Made by a program: the position numbers and the translations under genes | Notes under the pieces: model-generated | The model's database searches: none | Told to the model about the DNA's origin: nothing | Seen by the model: only the letters and a program-made list of their open reading frames with translations | In this document: positions 34,996 through 46,639 of the stretch, in pieces | How the letters are laid out: each line of letters opens with the position of its first letter | Numbering within the stretch: position 1 is the first letter of the stretch | Assembly (NCBI GenBank): GCA_009760855.2 | Contig: WPIO01000066.1 | Span: 1,260,501 to 1,324,500, forward strand | Reading direction: 5' to 3' | From: Cristatella mucedo | Taxonomy: Eukaryota; Bryozoa; Phylactolaemata; Cristatellidae | DNA length: 64,000 nt

Positions 34996-35930
34996 GTCAT
35001 GTCATGTATCTCCATCAGTAACTGCATAAAGTCATACAGACCATGTGGGTGTTACGCAGGAGACTTTTGTATAGCACACTCACAGCCTAAGCGGATTCCG
35101 GTACTCATTCGGTAGCCAACAGACTTCGTCTCACGCAACAAAGAGAAAGTGGGAAGCATAGCAGAGTTAGGAGAGCAGTTGAGGTAGTGAGTTGCATAGA
35201 AGTAGCAGTTCAGGACCACTGAAAAAGATGTGCCATAGTCGGCAGTTGGAGAGTAGATGTCGTTGCATAAGAATTGTGGAAGCGAGTTCCACTGTCTAGG
35301 ACCTGCAGAGCTAAAGCTTCTGTCGCCAACTGTCTTTAAGAGGAGGAATGGAACAGCTAATTTATTGTCCACACAGGACCTGAGGGTGCGAACAGGCTGA
35401 AACTGATGCAGCAGTTCAGCTAGATAGGAAGGAACCAAGCCATGGCGGGCCTTGTGGGTCAGTGTAAGAACTTTGCTCTGTATCCTTTGCTCAACCGGCA
35501 ACCATCCTAGCTCTTCCAGCTAAGGTGACACGTGCTCAAACCGCTGGGACTTGAAGACCAGCCTTGCAGCCATGTTCATAGTTCGCTGTAGTGGCATAAT
35601 AGCTTCTTTGGTAGCCAAGCCAAAAGGGAATTACAATAATCAAGCCGAGACAGAACTAAAGAGCTACTTAAATTTTTTACAAGCCACTGTGGAAGACAGC
35701 TTCTAATCATGGATGGGGATCGGATGTGATGGCTAGCTGTAGAGGCAGTCTTCTGAATGAAGCTTTTGAAATTGAGGCAGCTGTCGAACACGACACCTAG
35801 ATTATGAGCATGTGGTGAAGGTCGCACAATAGCATCACCTATTAGAACAGCAAAGCCTTTGCTGCTGACACGTCTAGCAGGACTAAGGATGTTAGAATGT
35901 CTGAGGGAGCATGACTTGATGCAGCCTGCG
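34996..35930 (-). mobile_element. Family B LINE, longest 3' copy
   Basis: Minus-strand family B from the 3' UTR (GTATCTCCATCAGTAACTGC) back into the post-RT region. A 149-codon frame (35052-35501) reads VEQRIQSKVLTLTHKARHGL, VPSYLAELLHQFQPVRTLRS and GDRSFSSAGPRQWNSLP. A second (35576-35827) reads AHNLGVVFDSCLNFKSFIQ and SRLDYCNSLLAWLPK. These blocks parallel the C-terminal region of family A but are clearly a separate family. It supplies the local reference for the other family B pieces. Confidence 0.88.
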
Positions 35931-36860
35931 AGCCTTAGGAGGGCTCCGACAGCCTAAGCAGCCTCAGGCTCAAGAGTGAATGGCAGACTATGAAGCCACA
36001 GTCCTGCCCAAATCCATGCCTCGGTGGTGACATCCATCAACCACAAACTGCTGCCAGCTGTTGGGCAGGTTCGGAACGAACAATGGCCCGAAAGTGTGAA
36101 AAACAATGCATGCTTGGAATATAAGGGTGTTGGAGCCAGCAGGCTCGGTGCCCTGTCAGACCCAGCTGGACGACAGGTCGTTCAGAGGGCTGTAGCAGGC
36201 CATCATAATGTCTATCAAGAAAGCCATCAATCAAAAGAATGAGAGCTTGAGTACTGGCAGCATGGCAGCCCTAAGCCTATTTTAAAACATCGTTAAACAG
36301 ATCGCAATATTTTCAATTTTACAATACTAGATAGTAAATGCAATTTAAAGTTTTGTGTATGGACCGACAACTTTCGAAGTCAAAGTGAGAGTAGTCATAG
36401 AAGGGAATCTAGGATATATCCAGCCGTGTCGGTTGCTCGGCCTGTCGGTGTTTGCATGCAATCGTTTAAAGTTAGCAGCCATCTCGTTGGAGTTAGCTGT
36501 ATTTTCTGTATAGGGTTTTTGTTTTCCAAGGTGCAACTGCAGTGAAATGACTCCGGGACCTTACCTCACTGGAGCTTGCTAATAGCAGCCAATGTACCTG
36601 CAGCTACCGCACTATTCGGCCATAGCTTTTCTCTCGTGCTTGCTTGAGCAGTACAGAAACCTGCACTCTGTGTAGGCTCTAATTTGTTCGGCGAACCAGC
36701 AAAGTCACTCTTGCCTTTGTCGGCACTGGGCTAACAGGCTTAGGTTAGTAGTTCTATGTATTACTCTACCCATATTTAAGGAGCCTACTCCGGAAGCGAA
36801 CTCGTGAACCTGCTCATCCCATTGCCGTCTTTATACCCCTGACTGTGTTCTATATCTCTA
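35931..36860. other. Unassigned, GC-richer interval
   Basis: May contain further decayed family B sequence at its left end. Frames at 36024-36242 (plus) and 36037-36234 (minus) overlap and neither is supported. Confidence 0.3.
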
Positions 36861-37255
<395 letters not shown>

Positions 37256-38573
37256 AGTCCCCCTGTATCTCACTCCCTTGCTCACTCTCCCCATATCTCA
37301 GTATCGACCTCTTGGACTAAGATGTTTAGTCTCATCTCAAAAACAGTGCAAGCTGTTTTAAAATAAGATTTTGAACGATTTTTAGTGCGCATACAACTGT
37401 TGACTCTTCACTTGGAAGAAATAGTGTGGCTTCGTATCCAGAAGGGCAGCAACAGAATAAATCTATCAAAGAGGATGATTGCTCTGGCTATTCCGAGTCG
37501 CTCTACTGCCGGTAGTTGACTTGCAATTTATCGTTCTGCAATCATACGTTTGTTGACAACTTATTACTTGCAGCCAACCTCTAGGCAGTCTCTGTGCATG
37601 GCTGAATATTTCCACACGTTTACATTTCTTCGTAAACACACCCATCTCTATAGATGCATGTAACATGACGAATGAGCCACTTTTAAGTGGCCAACTAAAT
37701 ATGGGCTCTCAGTAACTATGGTGTCCCAAAAACCTAGCCAATAGCTTTGCCCCAATAATTTATGCTGAGTAAAGCACAGCTGTTAGTAACCAGATTTGTA
37801 AACATGCTCTTTCTTGTACTATTGAGATACTGCCTGCGTGTGGCCGAGTAAAGTGTAAGTACACTGAAGAAAATCAAGTAAAGCTTAAATCAGCAATGAC
37901 ATTCAGCATCACATTTCACACATCTCACGGAGGTCCGTGCAGGGTCATTTTAATAATTTGCCTTCACTTAGCCAAGCATAGCTCGAGCTGCCGAACTTAA
38001 ATTGGTAGCAAACGCAGTTCGATAGTGTCGTCACGAAGCCTCAGGGGTTCCCCACCACTGTGGCAAGCATTAACAGTCTATGTCTCTAGTCTCCACCCAT
38101 GCCCAGGTGCTCACTTGTAGCTGTCACACATGTTTGAATTTATGTGTCAGCCAAAGTAGCCTTTTTGAGGTGGTGATATTTTTTCAGTTTACTTATGCAT
38201 CTCTTTTTCTTTATCACTCTGCATTCACACACTGCAGCTGATTCTGGTACTGCTATGGACAGGCTACACAAAAGCAGCTGCTTGTCCTATTTAATTTTTA
38301 TGGATGCATTATTAGTCCTACCTTCACAGTCAGACGGAAATTAATTTTGCATGCCCAGGAAAGCACCAGATCACCGTGGATCGTAGGACCAGTGAACTGC
38401 TGGGAAACACTTAATGTCATGCAAACCAAAAAGGGATTGAAAGTCTGTTTGAGCTTGGCACATGCAAAGACATCAAATTCGGTCAACGCCACCTAGCATA
38501 CTCACAAGCAAGAATTACTCAAGTTTAATTATGGAGACCAGCAAGCGTCCTTGTGCAGCATTATAATATAATA
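37256..38573. other. Unassigned interval
   Basis: No named repeat and no convincing gene. Small frames at 37466-37666 and 38298-38492 (both minus) are unsupported. Confidence 0.4.
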
Positions 38574-38745
38574 ATCCTAGCTGATTAAACAGCCTCTTTT
38601 TGTATAGCAACAGAAGAGCCTCTACGGCTATCACCACCACTTGCAGTGGCGATAAAGAATCGCCCACCACAGGAATCGAACCCACGACCTCGGGACCGAG
38701 GCCGTGAAAGCAACCGCCTTACCTAGTGTGCCATCACGGCTCACC
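38574..38745 (-). mobile_element. SINE S2, minus strand
   Basis: Minus-strand copy: AGCTGATTAAACAGCCTC, GTGGCGATAAAGAATCGCCC, GAATCGAACCCACGACCTC and a head ending GCCATCACGGCTCACC. A short ATT array follows. Confidence 0.88.
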
Positions 38746-39470
38746 AATTATTATTATTATTATTATGGGAAAGTGGCACGACACTTGTCTCCATGTGCAA
38801 CAGAAGCTGTGTTGACTAGATAATAAAAAATGCACTTACAGGCTGTGTACAATGTGCATGTGGCACTGCACATTCTACTCTGCCTTTGTGTGTGAGGTTG
38901 ATTGCAATACAGGATTGTTAAGCTTCGTGCTTTTGAATATAAAGCACACGTATTAGTGTACACACGCGCTCTTCATTAATTAGTATTGCCTTTTTCGCAA
39001 TGTTGGGCATTAACCGGAAAGTAGGACAGAACCAAAAAAAATTGTGAAGAACAGAGAAATGTCTTCAGGAGGTGGAAAGATTAAGAAGCTGGGCTGTCCT
39101 TGTCAGAAATGTTGTTCTGGTCGTGGGCTCGAGTCATGCAGCTGGCGACTTCTATTATTCGGGAGCTGTGGTGAGGCATGATCGCTAGCCCAATCGCCAG
39201 GCAGTACCGTCCTGGTTAGGCTTTCCCTTGCTGACTCTGCGGCTTTCCGAGCTGTCCTGTGCCTGTTCGACCGGTTGAGGCGTCGAGTTTACTTCGAAGC
39301 CAAAGCTCTACCGTCACACTTTTGCTCCCATAGCTCCTCTTAGCTGTTACTTTCTCCATCTCACTAAGTGACGACCTTACTTTCTGTTACCAGCATTCGG
39401 GCTAAGAAGCTCAGATAAGTGCCGAAGGAGCTGCTCTCATCGGGCAGATAGCCCGAGAATAAAACGCACT
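38746..39470. other. Unassigned interval
   Basis: Starts with an (ATT)n run (38746-38766). Around 39110-39140 CTGGTCGTGGGCTCGAGTC resembles the box B region of SINE S1, possibly an old fragment. Confidence 0.3.
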
Positions 39471-39535
39471 TTTTGTTGCAGCATTTGGTGAGTCTCCGTG
39501 ATTCGTACTGTGTGCACACGTGTTGTATGACAGAG
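39471..39535 (+). mobile_element. Family A LINE 3' UTR fragment
   Basis: GCAGCATTTGGTGAGTCTCC and GTGATTCGTACTG match the start of the family A 3' UTR; nothing on either side aligns. Confidence 0.5.
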
Positions 39536-40048
39536 GCTACGGCCGCTGCCATTCTTGTGGAAGTCTCGTAGAGACACAGCAGGCTCAAGTGAGTGAACAA
39601 CCAGACTCTCCTTTATAACTCACAGTGGGCACATATGTGGGAGCCCAGTCGATGGCAGTGAAGACACGAAATATAATCTGCATTAGTGGCTTGACACTGT
39701 GCTGTCTCAATGGCTTCAACTATTGGCCGCAGGTGAGGCATGTACATAAGTGTCAAGGCTTGTACCTAATTATACCAGCAGAAGCCTCAGGTGCACACAA
39801 CATCCCTTCCCCCATAGAAAATATATTTCATAGTCCAGCAGCCTAGCTAGGGAGGAGGCAGCGATCTTCACGAATGGAAAGTCATGGAGCCATTGGCTCG
39901 CAGAGTCCTCCTCTTCTGCCTGCTCAGGCCGTGCCCTGTCCTGCCGTTTGTTATTCGGGCTTTGTCGGGATATTAATTTTAACATTAACCAGCTCTGATC
40001 GACTTGGATGGGAGCAGGCTACATGACAGCCACTCCCAGGAGGCACAC
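39536..40048. other. Unassigned, gene-like composition
   Basis: Several short frames on both strands. The right end reads on the minus strand into the gene-like tract described next. Confidence 0.3.
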
Positions 40049-40063
40049 AACAGCTCCGCCCCT

Positions 40064-40216
40064 AAGGCGGTTGCTTTCACGACCTCGGTCCCGAAGTCGT
40101 GGGTTAGATTCCTGCGGTGGGCGATTCTTTATTGCCACTGTAAGTGGTGGTGATAGCCATACAGGCTCTTCTGTCGCTATACAAAAAGAGGCTGTTTAAT
40201 CAGCTAGGATTTATTT
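40064..40216 (+). mobile_element. SINE S2 with perfect 15-bp target-site duplication
   Basis: A 5'-truncated S2 copy (body CTATACAAAAAGAGGCTG, tail GGATTTATTT) flanked by AACAGCTCCGCCCCT at 40049-40063 and again at 40217-40231. A perfect duplication of this length is the mark of target-primed retrotransposition and shows a comparatively recent insertion. Without the SINE and one repeat, the minus-strand frame 40211-40567 continues through LLVRGGAVVCLLGVAVM to a stop. Confidence 0.95.
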
Positions 40217-40700
40217 AACAGCTCCGCCCCTCACAAGCAGGTGGTAATAGATGCTGCCCACCCTTAGGAGAAGGTGGGGCACCACTGCCACTGTCAGGCG
40301 GTTCCCACAGGTCACCTCTGGGTGAGCCCCGATGACCGGTCTCATGGACTGTTTGCCGGCCGTTCCGGCCCTACGAGAAACACTCCAGCTCATTACAGCC
40401 TCGTCGTTCTCGGAGTTCCACTCTGCAGAGCCGATCTCGCGGTTGTGCTGCTCTGCCCTCTGCACTGAGACCCTCGCCGGGTGCTTTTCCCGCCGAAACG
40501 CTCTAGCTGATGAGCTTGGCTGCAGCGAAGCTCTCGCTGCTTTGCTCGCAGGCAGCCTTCGCCTCATCGAAGGCTACTATGGCCTTGCAGCTGACAGCTA
40601 TCTTGAGGCGCTCCTCTGTACTCTGCCCCGAGATGCTCGTACAGTTGCCTCTCTACCAATGAGAAGCTATAGCTGCTCCCCTCCAACTGGCCTTCCAGTC
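40217..40700 (-). pseudogene. Gene-like tract broken by frameshifts and a SINE
   Basis: Minus-strand reading frames in a GC-rich tract. The part nearest the SINE reads RPVIGAHPEVTCGNRLTVAV and VPHLLLRVGSIYYHLLVRGG. Further upstream, in another frame, STEERLKIAVSCKAIVAFDE and AKAACEQSSESFAAAKLIS are readable before a stop. The helical second block has a TPR or SNAP-like flavour, not enough for a family call. A plus-strand frame of 191 codons (40332-40907) is open over the same bases and could be the true one. No splice sites resolve it. Confidence 0.3.
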
Positions 40701-40907
40701 AGCTCACCAAATTCTGCCTGCCATAGGCAGGCTGCGTCTTGTCAAGGGGAGCCGGCCTGCTATGCCGTGTGCCCAGGGAGAGCCAGTGTGCAGCGGCTGT
40801 CACCACCAACTGTTGGATCAACTGATGGATACATAAGGCTAGGCCCAGCTGGCTGTACTTACTTGTCAAAATCGCCAGAGCTCATACAGTCCGCGAAGAG
40901 TTGTTAA

Positions 40908-41268
40908 TGTAATGTATGTATCTCCGTCAGTAACTCCATAAAGTCATAAAGACCATGTGGGTGTTAGGCAGGAGAGTTTTGTATAGCATACTCACAGCCT
41001 AAGCAGCTCTCGGTACGCATTCGGTAGCCAACAGACTTCGTCTCACGCAACAAAGAGAAAGTGGGAAGCATAGCAGAGTCAGGAGAGCAGTTGAGGTAGT
41101 GAGTAGCATAGAAGTAGCAGTTCAGGACAGCTGAAAAAGATGTGCCATAGTCGGCAGTTGGAGAGTAGATGTCGTTGCGTAAGAATTGTGGAAGCGAGTT
41201 TCACAGTCTAGGACCTGCAGAGCTAAAGGTTCTGTCGCCAACTGCCTTTAAGCAGAGGAATGGGACAG
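40908..41268 (-). mobile_element. Family B LINE 3' end, minus strand
   Basis: Closely resembles 34996-35400: GTATCTCCGTCAGTAACTCC, TTCGGTAGCCAACAGACTTC, GGAATGGGACAGCT. Ends abruptly at 41268. Little decayed. Confidence 0.9.
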
Positions 41269-41527
41269 CTGTAATGGCCTGTGATTATGAACCACCGGCT
41301 TGACAGCCGAGCCTCAATTAAAAACTGAGAGCTTTGCTGCTGAATTGAAACGCTTATGAGATAGCCTCTATAAGACGAAGACTAGGAGCACCACCTTGCA
41401 TATATCAGTACCAGAGTGATAATTTTCTTATTTATGACCCAGTTATTATATAAGGCTTGTACCTGAAGGCACTCGCTCTACTGGAGTAACGATCTGCCGG
41501 GCAGTGAGTATAGAGCTGAGCTTAATG
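41269..41527. other. Unassigned spacer between family B ends
   Basis: About 260 bp between two family B pieces of opposite orientation; nothing recognised. Confidence 0.35.
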
Positions 41528-41623
41528 TGTACCAAAAGCCGCTTAGGCTGTGAGTACGCTATACAAAACTCTCCTGCCTAACACCCACACGGTCTTTATG
41601 ACTTTGCAGAGTGACAGAAGGAG
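41528..41623 (+). mobile_element. Family B LINE terminal fragment
   Basis: Last ~95 bp of family B (AAAGCCGCTTAGGCTGTGAG, AACTCTCCTGCCTAACACCC), running straight into the CATA repeat that follows. Confidence 0.85.
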
Positions 41624-41656
41624 ATACATACATACATACATACATACATACATACA

Positions 41657-41690
<34 letters not shown>

Positions 41691-41720
41691 CATACATACA
41701 TACATACATACATACATACA

Positions 41721-41754
<34 letters not shown>

Positions 41755-41799
41755 CATACATACATGCATACATATATACATACATACATACATACATAA
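41624..41799. repeat. (CATA)n microsatellite grown from a LINE tail
   Basis: About 175 bp of CATA with a few TATATA interruptions, continuous with the family B 3' end. Frames of HTYI or VCMY type across it are artefacts. Confidence 0.95.
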
Positions 41800-42740
41800 G
41801 CGGCCGCAAGCCTGCTACTGAGTCGGTTGGGAGTCACCGGCATGTGTCAGCCATAAAATACGGGCTATTTTTGTGCCTTTACTAAGATGGTTTTGTTTCT
41901 AATGCTGAGCGCCGACTATCAAGTGCTGTATTTTTATCGTTGGCACATATATCACGATCTGGCTCCAAAGACACCTCTGGAACAAACGTCTTCACGCAAG
42001 CACGGTCATTGGTCCTTTTCCCATATATAGATGCAGTCAAAAACTTGGGCAATTCACTAGTATTACATCTTTGCCACTATAGCAAGGCCACATTAAGCTC
42101 TCACACTTGCGATTTCTTCAAATTTTCCAAGCAATAACTTATAAAAATTAACTTTTCAAGACAAAATAAGAAAAATTCCGATAATTTCCGAAGAAATGGA
42201 ATGAATACAAATCACGTGGAAAGTTTTGGTAGAGGTTATGACAAAATCACGAAGTTAAACATTCTTGAAATACTTCAAATTGTCTAGAAGTTTGAGATCA
42301 TTGGTAGAAAATCGCAACAATAAGTTGGATCGAATTTCCAGGAGGAATATCAACTACCTCAAGCTTTTCAATGAATCTTTTGATTGAGCCCTACTGGTTA
42401 GTTACGTCAACCTTGTGAAAAGTCTAATTGTAAGTATTCAAAGACAAATATGGGAAAGTAGATACAACAGGAAATTCAATCTTAATTTATAGTTTCCAGA
42501 TTCCCGTGACATTCGTCACATCATTACTATATTTAAATAGTATTAGTATGTCGCACAATGTGTTGTTGTGAATATATTAAAAAACCATAAGCAGTGTGAT
42601 TACAGCAATTTAAGTTATTTTACATCAGGTTTATAATACTAAGAGCACTTACTTCATATTATATTTTCTCACTTTTAAAACTCACGAGCTCCACAGGAAC
42701 CTTTAATAACTAACTCATCAATTTACAGAATGTTTTGGTA
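41800..42740. other. Unassigned AT-rich interval
   Basis: No gene or repeat recognised. Confidence 0.4.
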
Positions 42741-42910
42741 ATGGAGAAACCTTTATTACGTTTCGCCAAACTAGCAGGATATCTCTTCAATTGTTTAATC
42801 ATTACCGTCGCGTTTGCAACGTTTTGCTTTGATCTTGCACTCTTCAGAAAATATGATTGGGCAAAAGTTAGTATTATCGGCCTGTATGCTGAAACTTGTG
42901 CACCAGGCAT
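42741..42910 (+). CDS. Candidate first exon with a membrane segment
   Basis: ATG at 42741 opens 56 codons and two bases to a perfect donor, AT|GTAAGT. The product is basic at the start (MEKPLLRFAKLAGY), then hydrophobic (LFNCLIITVAFATFCFDLAL), then DWAKVSIIGLYAETCAPG. A membrane segment followed by W and GLY-x3-C recalls the first loop of claudin/PMP22-type four-span proteins (W ... GLW-x2-C), but the spacing is not exact. It may equally be an uncleaved signal anchor. An acceptor at 42961 would give a 51-base intron and a phase-matched continuation (SNAHIVYFTDDNKPQVQVYT) to a stop. It lies 1.2 kb before an Ig-like exon on the same strand, but the phases (2 against 1) do not fit a direct join. 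Confidence 0.4.
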
Positions 42911-42961
42911 GTAAGTCCCTCATTTTATTTGCCGCTTCATTTCTAAAGCGTCAATCTTTAG

Positions 42962-43344
42962 TAGTAATGCTCATATTGTTTATTTTACCGATGATAATAA
43001 ACCTCAAGTTCAGGTCTATACTTACATCCGACTACTCTCTGAAGTTAAGAGTAATTTTCGAATTAAGTAGTAGCGACCCTATTTGTTTGGACATTGCATC
43101 ACATGTTAAGTTTAGCATAATGAAACCAGCACAACCCGCATAATTCGGCATTCACAATGTGGGCTACTGAAGGATACTTATATTTACATACATTAAATAT
43201 CCGCTCATCCTAGCAAATGTCTGGCTTCAATTTGCATACAATAGAGAATGGTGTTTAGTGGCTTTGGTTCGTTACCGTTCCACCATCTCAATTTCTCCTT
43301 ACTTTCTTGCTCCGTATATTTAAAAGAAAATCACTATTAGACTG
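42962..43344. other. Possible second exon, then unassigned
   Basis: The first ~105 bases can be read as the continuation of the 42741 exon. A different frame is open to 43143 with a hydrophobic stretch (VVMLILFILPMIINLKF). Only one can be real; neither is proven. Confidence 0.25.
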
Positions 43345-43745
43345 CTACAAATTATGCGGAATCCAAAGACAATGAAGCCGTCCTAATATCTACTGGCAAA
43401 CCTAGAGTAACTCAGTAAACAGGAAACCTAAACAAAAATGGGGCTCTACAAGCGTAACTGGTGTTTTACCAACAAAACCTTATTATCCTGCTATGAAGTG
43501 AATTTTTACTAGACGACCACACCAGCTCAATGCGAAACCGGACTGCTTTCAAATTAGCAGTATTCCTAAAGATTTAGGGTTATTAGAAACGGATACTAAG
43601 CTCAAGTTCGCTTTTCCATTCATTAAATCTCAAGTAGTCTACTTAGCTTAACGCCCCTGGACTTGTGTGTCGTAATCTTAGCTATTGCAACATCACATCC
43701 CACACTATTTAGTGACACTCGCTCTAAATCACCGGCTTCTTTCCA
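43345..43745 (+). mobile_element. Family A LINE relic, heavily decayed
   Basis: CTGGCAAACCTAGAGTAACT corresponds to the MGKPSVIQ segment, GACGACCACACCAGCTCAAT to LDDHISST, followed by remnants up to the HITP region. No frame survives. Confidence 0.65.
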
Positions 43746-44071
43746 AAAAAATTACTGGCTTTTTTCCAAAGACTTTTAAAATTTGTTTAAGACTAATCGC
43801 TCCCTAGGTCAGTTTTTATAAAAATATTGCATTCTTTTTTCTCTATTTTCAAGGGTACTAAAAAGCATGTTTAATACTGCTTGAGAACTCTAAAGCATAA
43901 TAATATTTTTAATAATTATTTTATAACGTTGCATTTTCATATAAATAAAATTGACTTGCTTTTTTGTAGGACAGGAACAGTACAGGAATTGAGATTACTT
44001 TAAATGAATGTTAGCAGAAACAATTGCCCTAAAGATTATTTTGCTAATTATAAGTTTTAAATTAATTTTAG
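43746..44071. other. Unassigned AT-rich interval
   Basis: Sequence leading to the next acceptor. An ATG at 44008 opens a hydrophobic run (MLAETIALKIILLIISFKLI) in frame with the Ig-like exon that follows, so an unspliced signal peptide is an alternative to use of the acceptor at 44071. Confidence 0.4.
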
Positions 44072-44494
44072 ATGCAACGACGATTACAGTTGTAGCTGGA
44101 AACCGTGCCATGTTGACGTTTCAATATCATCGTGTACGGTTACCGGCTACTGTTATAGTCTATCGCAGTGGTGAAATCCCAGAAATATCAGTTTCTTTGG
44201 GGCAGTACAGAATCTCAGACGAATCTAATGGCTGCAAGCTCGATGGTGTGATGGACACAGGAGGAACATGGTTCTTCAGACAATTATATTTTTGTTCTGC
44301 AAATCCAAAAGAGAAACTGGAGACTTTTAACAGGCACGATGTAACTATAATCGTTATTACAACTAGGATTACTCTCGACTATCCAAGATGGTTTGCAATT
44401 GAGTTGATCCCTCCGTTTTTGATTTATTTTGGGCCTAGTGGATTCGTTCAAGATATTGCTAAAAAAGAAGTTTTTTATCTAAAAGTTCTAGATG
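44072..44494 (+). CDS. LP-type Ig-like exon, plus strand
   Basis: 423 bp, 141 codons, phase 1-1. The acceptor is TTAATTTTAG and the donor GATG|GTAGGT. The product starts ATTITVVAGNRAMLTFQYH, has RLPATVIVYRSGEIPE, a cysteine pair spaced by 19 residues enclosing MDTGGTWFF, then RHDVTIIVITT and RWFAIELIPPF (Ig F-strand-like without its cysteine), and ends EVFYLKVL. Its length and TGGxW block make it the closest relative of the minus-strand exon 2215-2637. An in-frame ATG 64 bases upstream opens a hydrophobic stretch, so it could also be a first exon carrying its own signal peptide. A family A LINE begins 430 bp downstream. Confidence 0.6.
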
Positions 44495-44926
44495 GTAGGT
44501 ACAATTTCGTATTTAAGGTTTTTCGGCCGACTTTAATTTTGGTAACTGTGCATGTGCTAATGAATACTGCTTCGGACTTACTCAGTTAGTTGTAGAGCTT
44601 AACTAGTCAGAACTTGGAAGTTTGAGCTTTTGCATATCTTACATCAATATAAGTTTATTCAGCTCTAATCTTTCAATCCCGTTTTCTTAGTTAAGATTTT
44701 GCAGCTACATAAATAGGGCTAAATACAATATTGCCACAGCCGATAAATTGACCATTAGAAATACACTAGGAATTCTTGTTAAGGTAAAATCTTTCGGCTA
44801 ATTATGGATATTCATCCAGTCGTAGCTCAAGTTCAATGCAGTTGTTGGCCCTGTCATCCTCATTAGCCAGCTGATCAGACGTAACTATTTCCCGGCATCT
44901 GGGCTCTGCATCAAGCCACCAGCTCT
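44495..44926. other. Unassigned interval after the Ig-like exon
   Basis: Intronic if the exon is spliced; no gene or repeat recognised. Confidence 0.4.
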
Positions 44927-46428
44927 AATAATAATAATAATAATAATAATAATTCACTTGATAAAGTGCCCTCAGAGAACTTAATGTCTCTCTAGGCGCT
45001 TTACATTTGCTGTAAAGTGAAATGCAATTTAATGGTAAGTAAAATCATGCTTGAAAAAACAAACGAAATGAATAATATGGTTAGGGGTGACATGCACAGG
45101 GTCAGCATGCAAATGTGGTTAGTGGCAGCATGCACAGTGTCAGCACACATAAGCACATCAAGGACGAATCACAGAGACCCACTAAATGCTGTCGTAAATA
45201 GGTGTGTTTTTAGGTTCCTTTTAAATGTGGTCAGGTCAGGGGATGTTCTGACGCAGGTCGGAGGGAGTTCCAGGCTTTGGGAGCGTATGAACTAAATGCA
45301 CAGTCTCCAAAGGATTTAAGGTTTGTATGAGGTATTTCTAGACTGTTGGATTCCGAAAAGCAGGTGGTACGATGCTTGGCCTGATGGGGTAGTATATCTG
45401 ACAGATAGGCTGGAGCCATAGAATGAAGGGACCTAAAAGTGAGGGATAAAACCTTGAAGTCAATCCGTTGCTTGACTGGTAGCCAGTGCAGGTCGGCGAG
45501 AAGTGGAGTAATGTGGCAACTGCGACGCTCACGACAGACAAGCCTAGCAGCAGAGTTTTGCACCAGCTGCAATCGCCTGATCGCACATGCTGGCAGGCCA
45601 GTGAGCAGTGAATTGCAGAAGTCGAGACGGGATGTCACGAATGCATGGACCAACTTGGACGTGGTATCTTTATCTAAACAGGCCCGAATTTTAGCAATGT
45701 TATGAAGCTGAAAATAGGCGGATTTGACTGTGGAGCTGATATGGTCGTCTAACGAGAGGTCGCTTTAGAATATGACACCTAGATTTTGAGCTGATTCAAC
45801 TGGAGATATGCTGGCAGAGCCAATTTTGAGGGTCAGTCTTTCCAATCATTGGATCACACTGGGTTTGCCCATAACTAGTAAGATAGTTTTATCATCGTAA
45901 AGTTTTAGAAAATTTGCTGCCATCCATGTGCAGATGTCATCAATGCATGCAGCTAGTGAGTTTAGAGAATTTGAGGTGCTCGAAGGCTGGGAGGGATCAA
46001 AGCAACGGTACCACTGAGTGTCATCTGCATAGAAGTGAAAGCCTAGATTGTGCTTGGCAATCACATCAGCAAGAGGCAGAGTATAAACCGTGAAAAGAAC
46101 CGGACCTAGCACTGAGCCCTGAGGTACTTCATATTTCAGAGGTACTTCACATGATCTTTGTCCATTCACGTCAATACTCTGGAGTCTCCCACTGAGATAG
46201 GACCTGAATCACTGCAGTGCAGTGCCAGTGATGCCCAGGCGAGATGAGAGGCGCTCTAGAAGAACTTTGTGATTGATGGTATCAAAAGCAGCCGAAAGAT
46301 CGAGCAAAACAAGCAGAGACACTCTACCCATGTCTGCATTCCTAAGTAGGTCGTTGTATACCCGAAGCAATGCTGACTCTGTGGAGTGATTAGCTCTAAA
46401 GCCAGACTGGAACTTACTAGCAAGGTGC
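44927..46428 (-). mobile_element. Family A LINE, RT region to tail, minus strand
   Basis: Second-best family A copy. Three minus frames cover RT motif A (LLVLLDLSAAFDTINHKVLL), motif B and FYADDTQWYRCFDPSQ, and the C-terminal region (MVHAFVTSRLDFCNSLLTGL). The frames are separated by small indels, one after TNLSLQ-equivalent positions. Intact hairpin and (ATT)n tail at the left. Truncated near 46428 at the TSHLASKF position, where SINE S1 abuts. Confidence 0.92.
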
Positions 46429-46435
46429 TCTACTT

Positions 46436-46580
46436 GCCGAGCTGGTTTGGTGCAGTGGTTAAGGTGCTCGCCGTGACCAAGGTTCGGCTGAGGTGGTGGG
46501 CTCGAGCCCCGAGGCACATGTGAAGTGCCTGTATAGAGATTAGTTCCTCTTGGAGGGCAATATAAATGAAATATATTGAA
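46436..46580 (+). mobile_element. SINE S1 at the LINE truncation point
   Basis: tRNA-like head (CCGAGCTGGTTTGGTGCAG, then GGTTAAGGTGCTCGCC), box B-like GGGCTCGAGCCCCGAGG, and a 3' part TATAGAGATTAGTTCCTCTT. Lies head-to-head with the minus-strand LINE at its left. Confidence 0.85.
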
Positions 46581-46639
46581 TTTGCTCAAGCCATTTAGCT
46601 TTACACAGGATTAACCCTGGGTCATTGGCTATTAATTCA

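Noticed and set aside
41543-41885. HTYIHTYI and VCMYVCMY frames
   Set aside because: Encoded by the CATA microsatellite.
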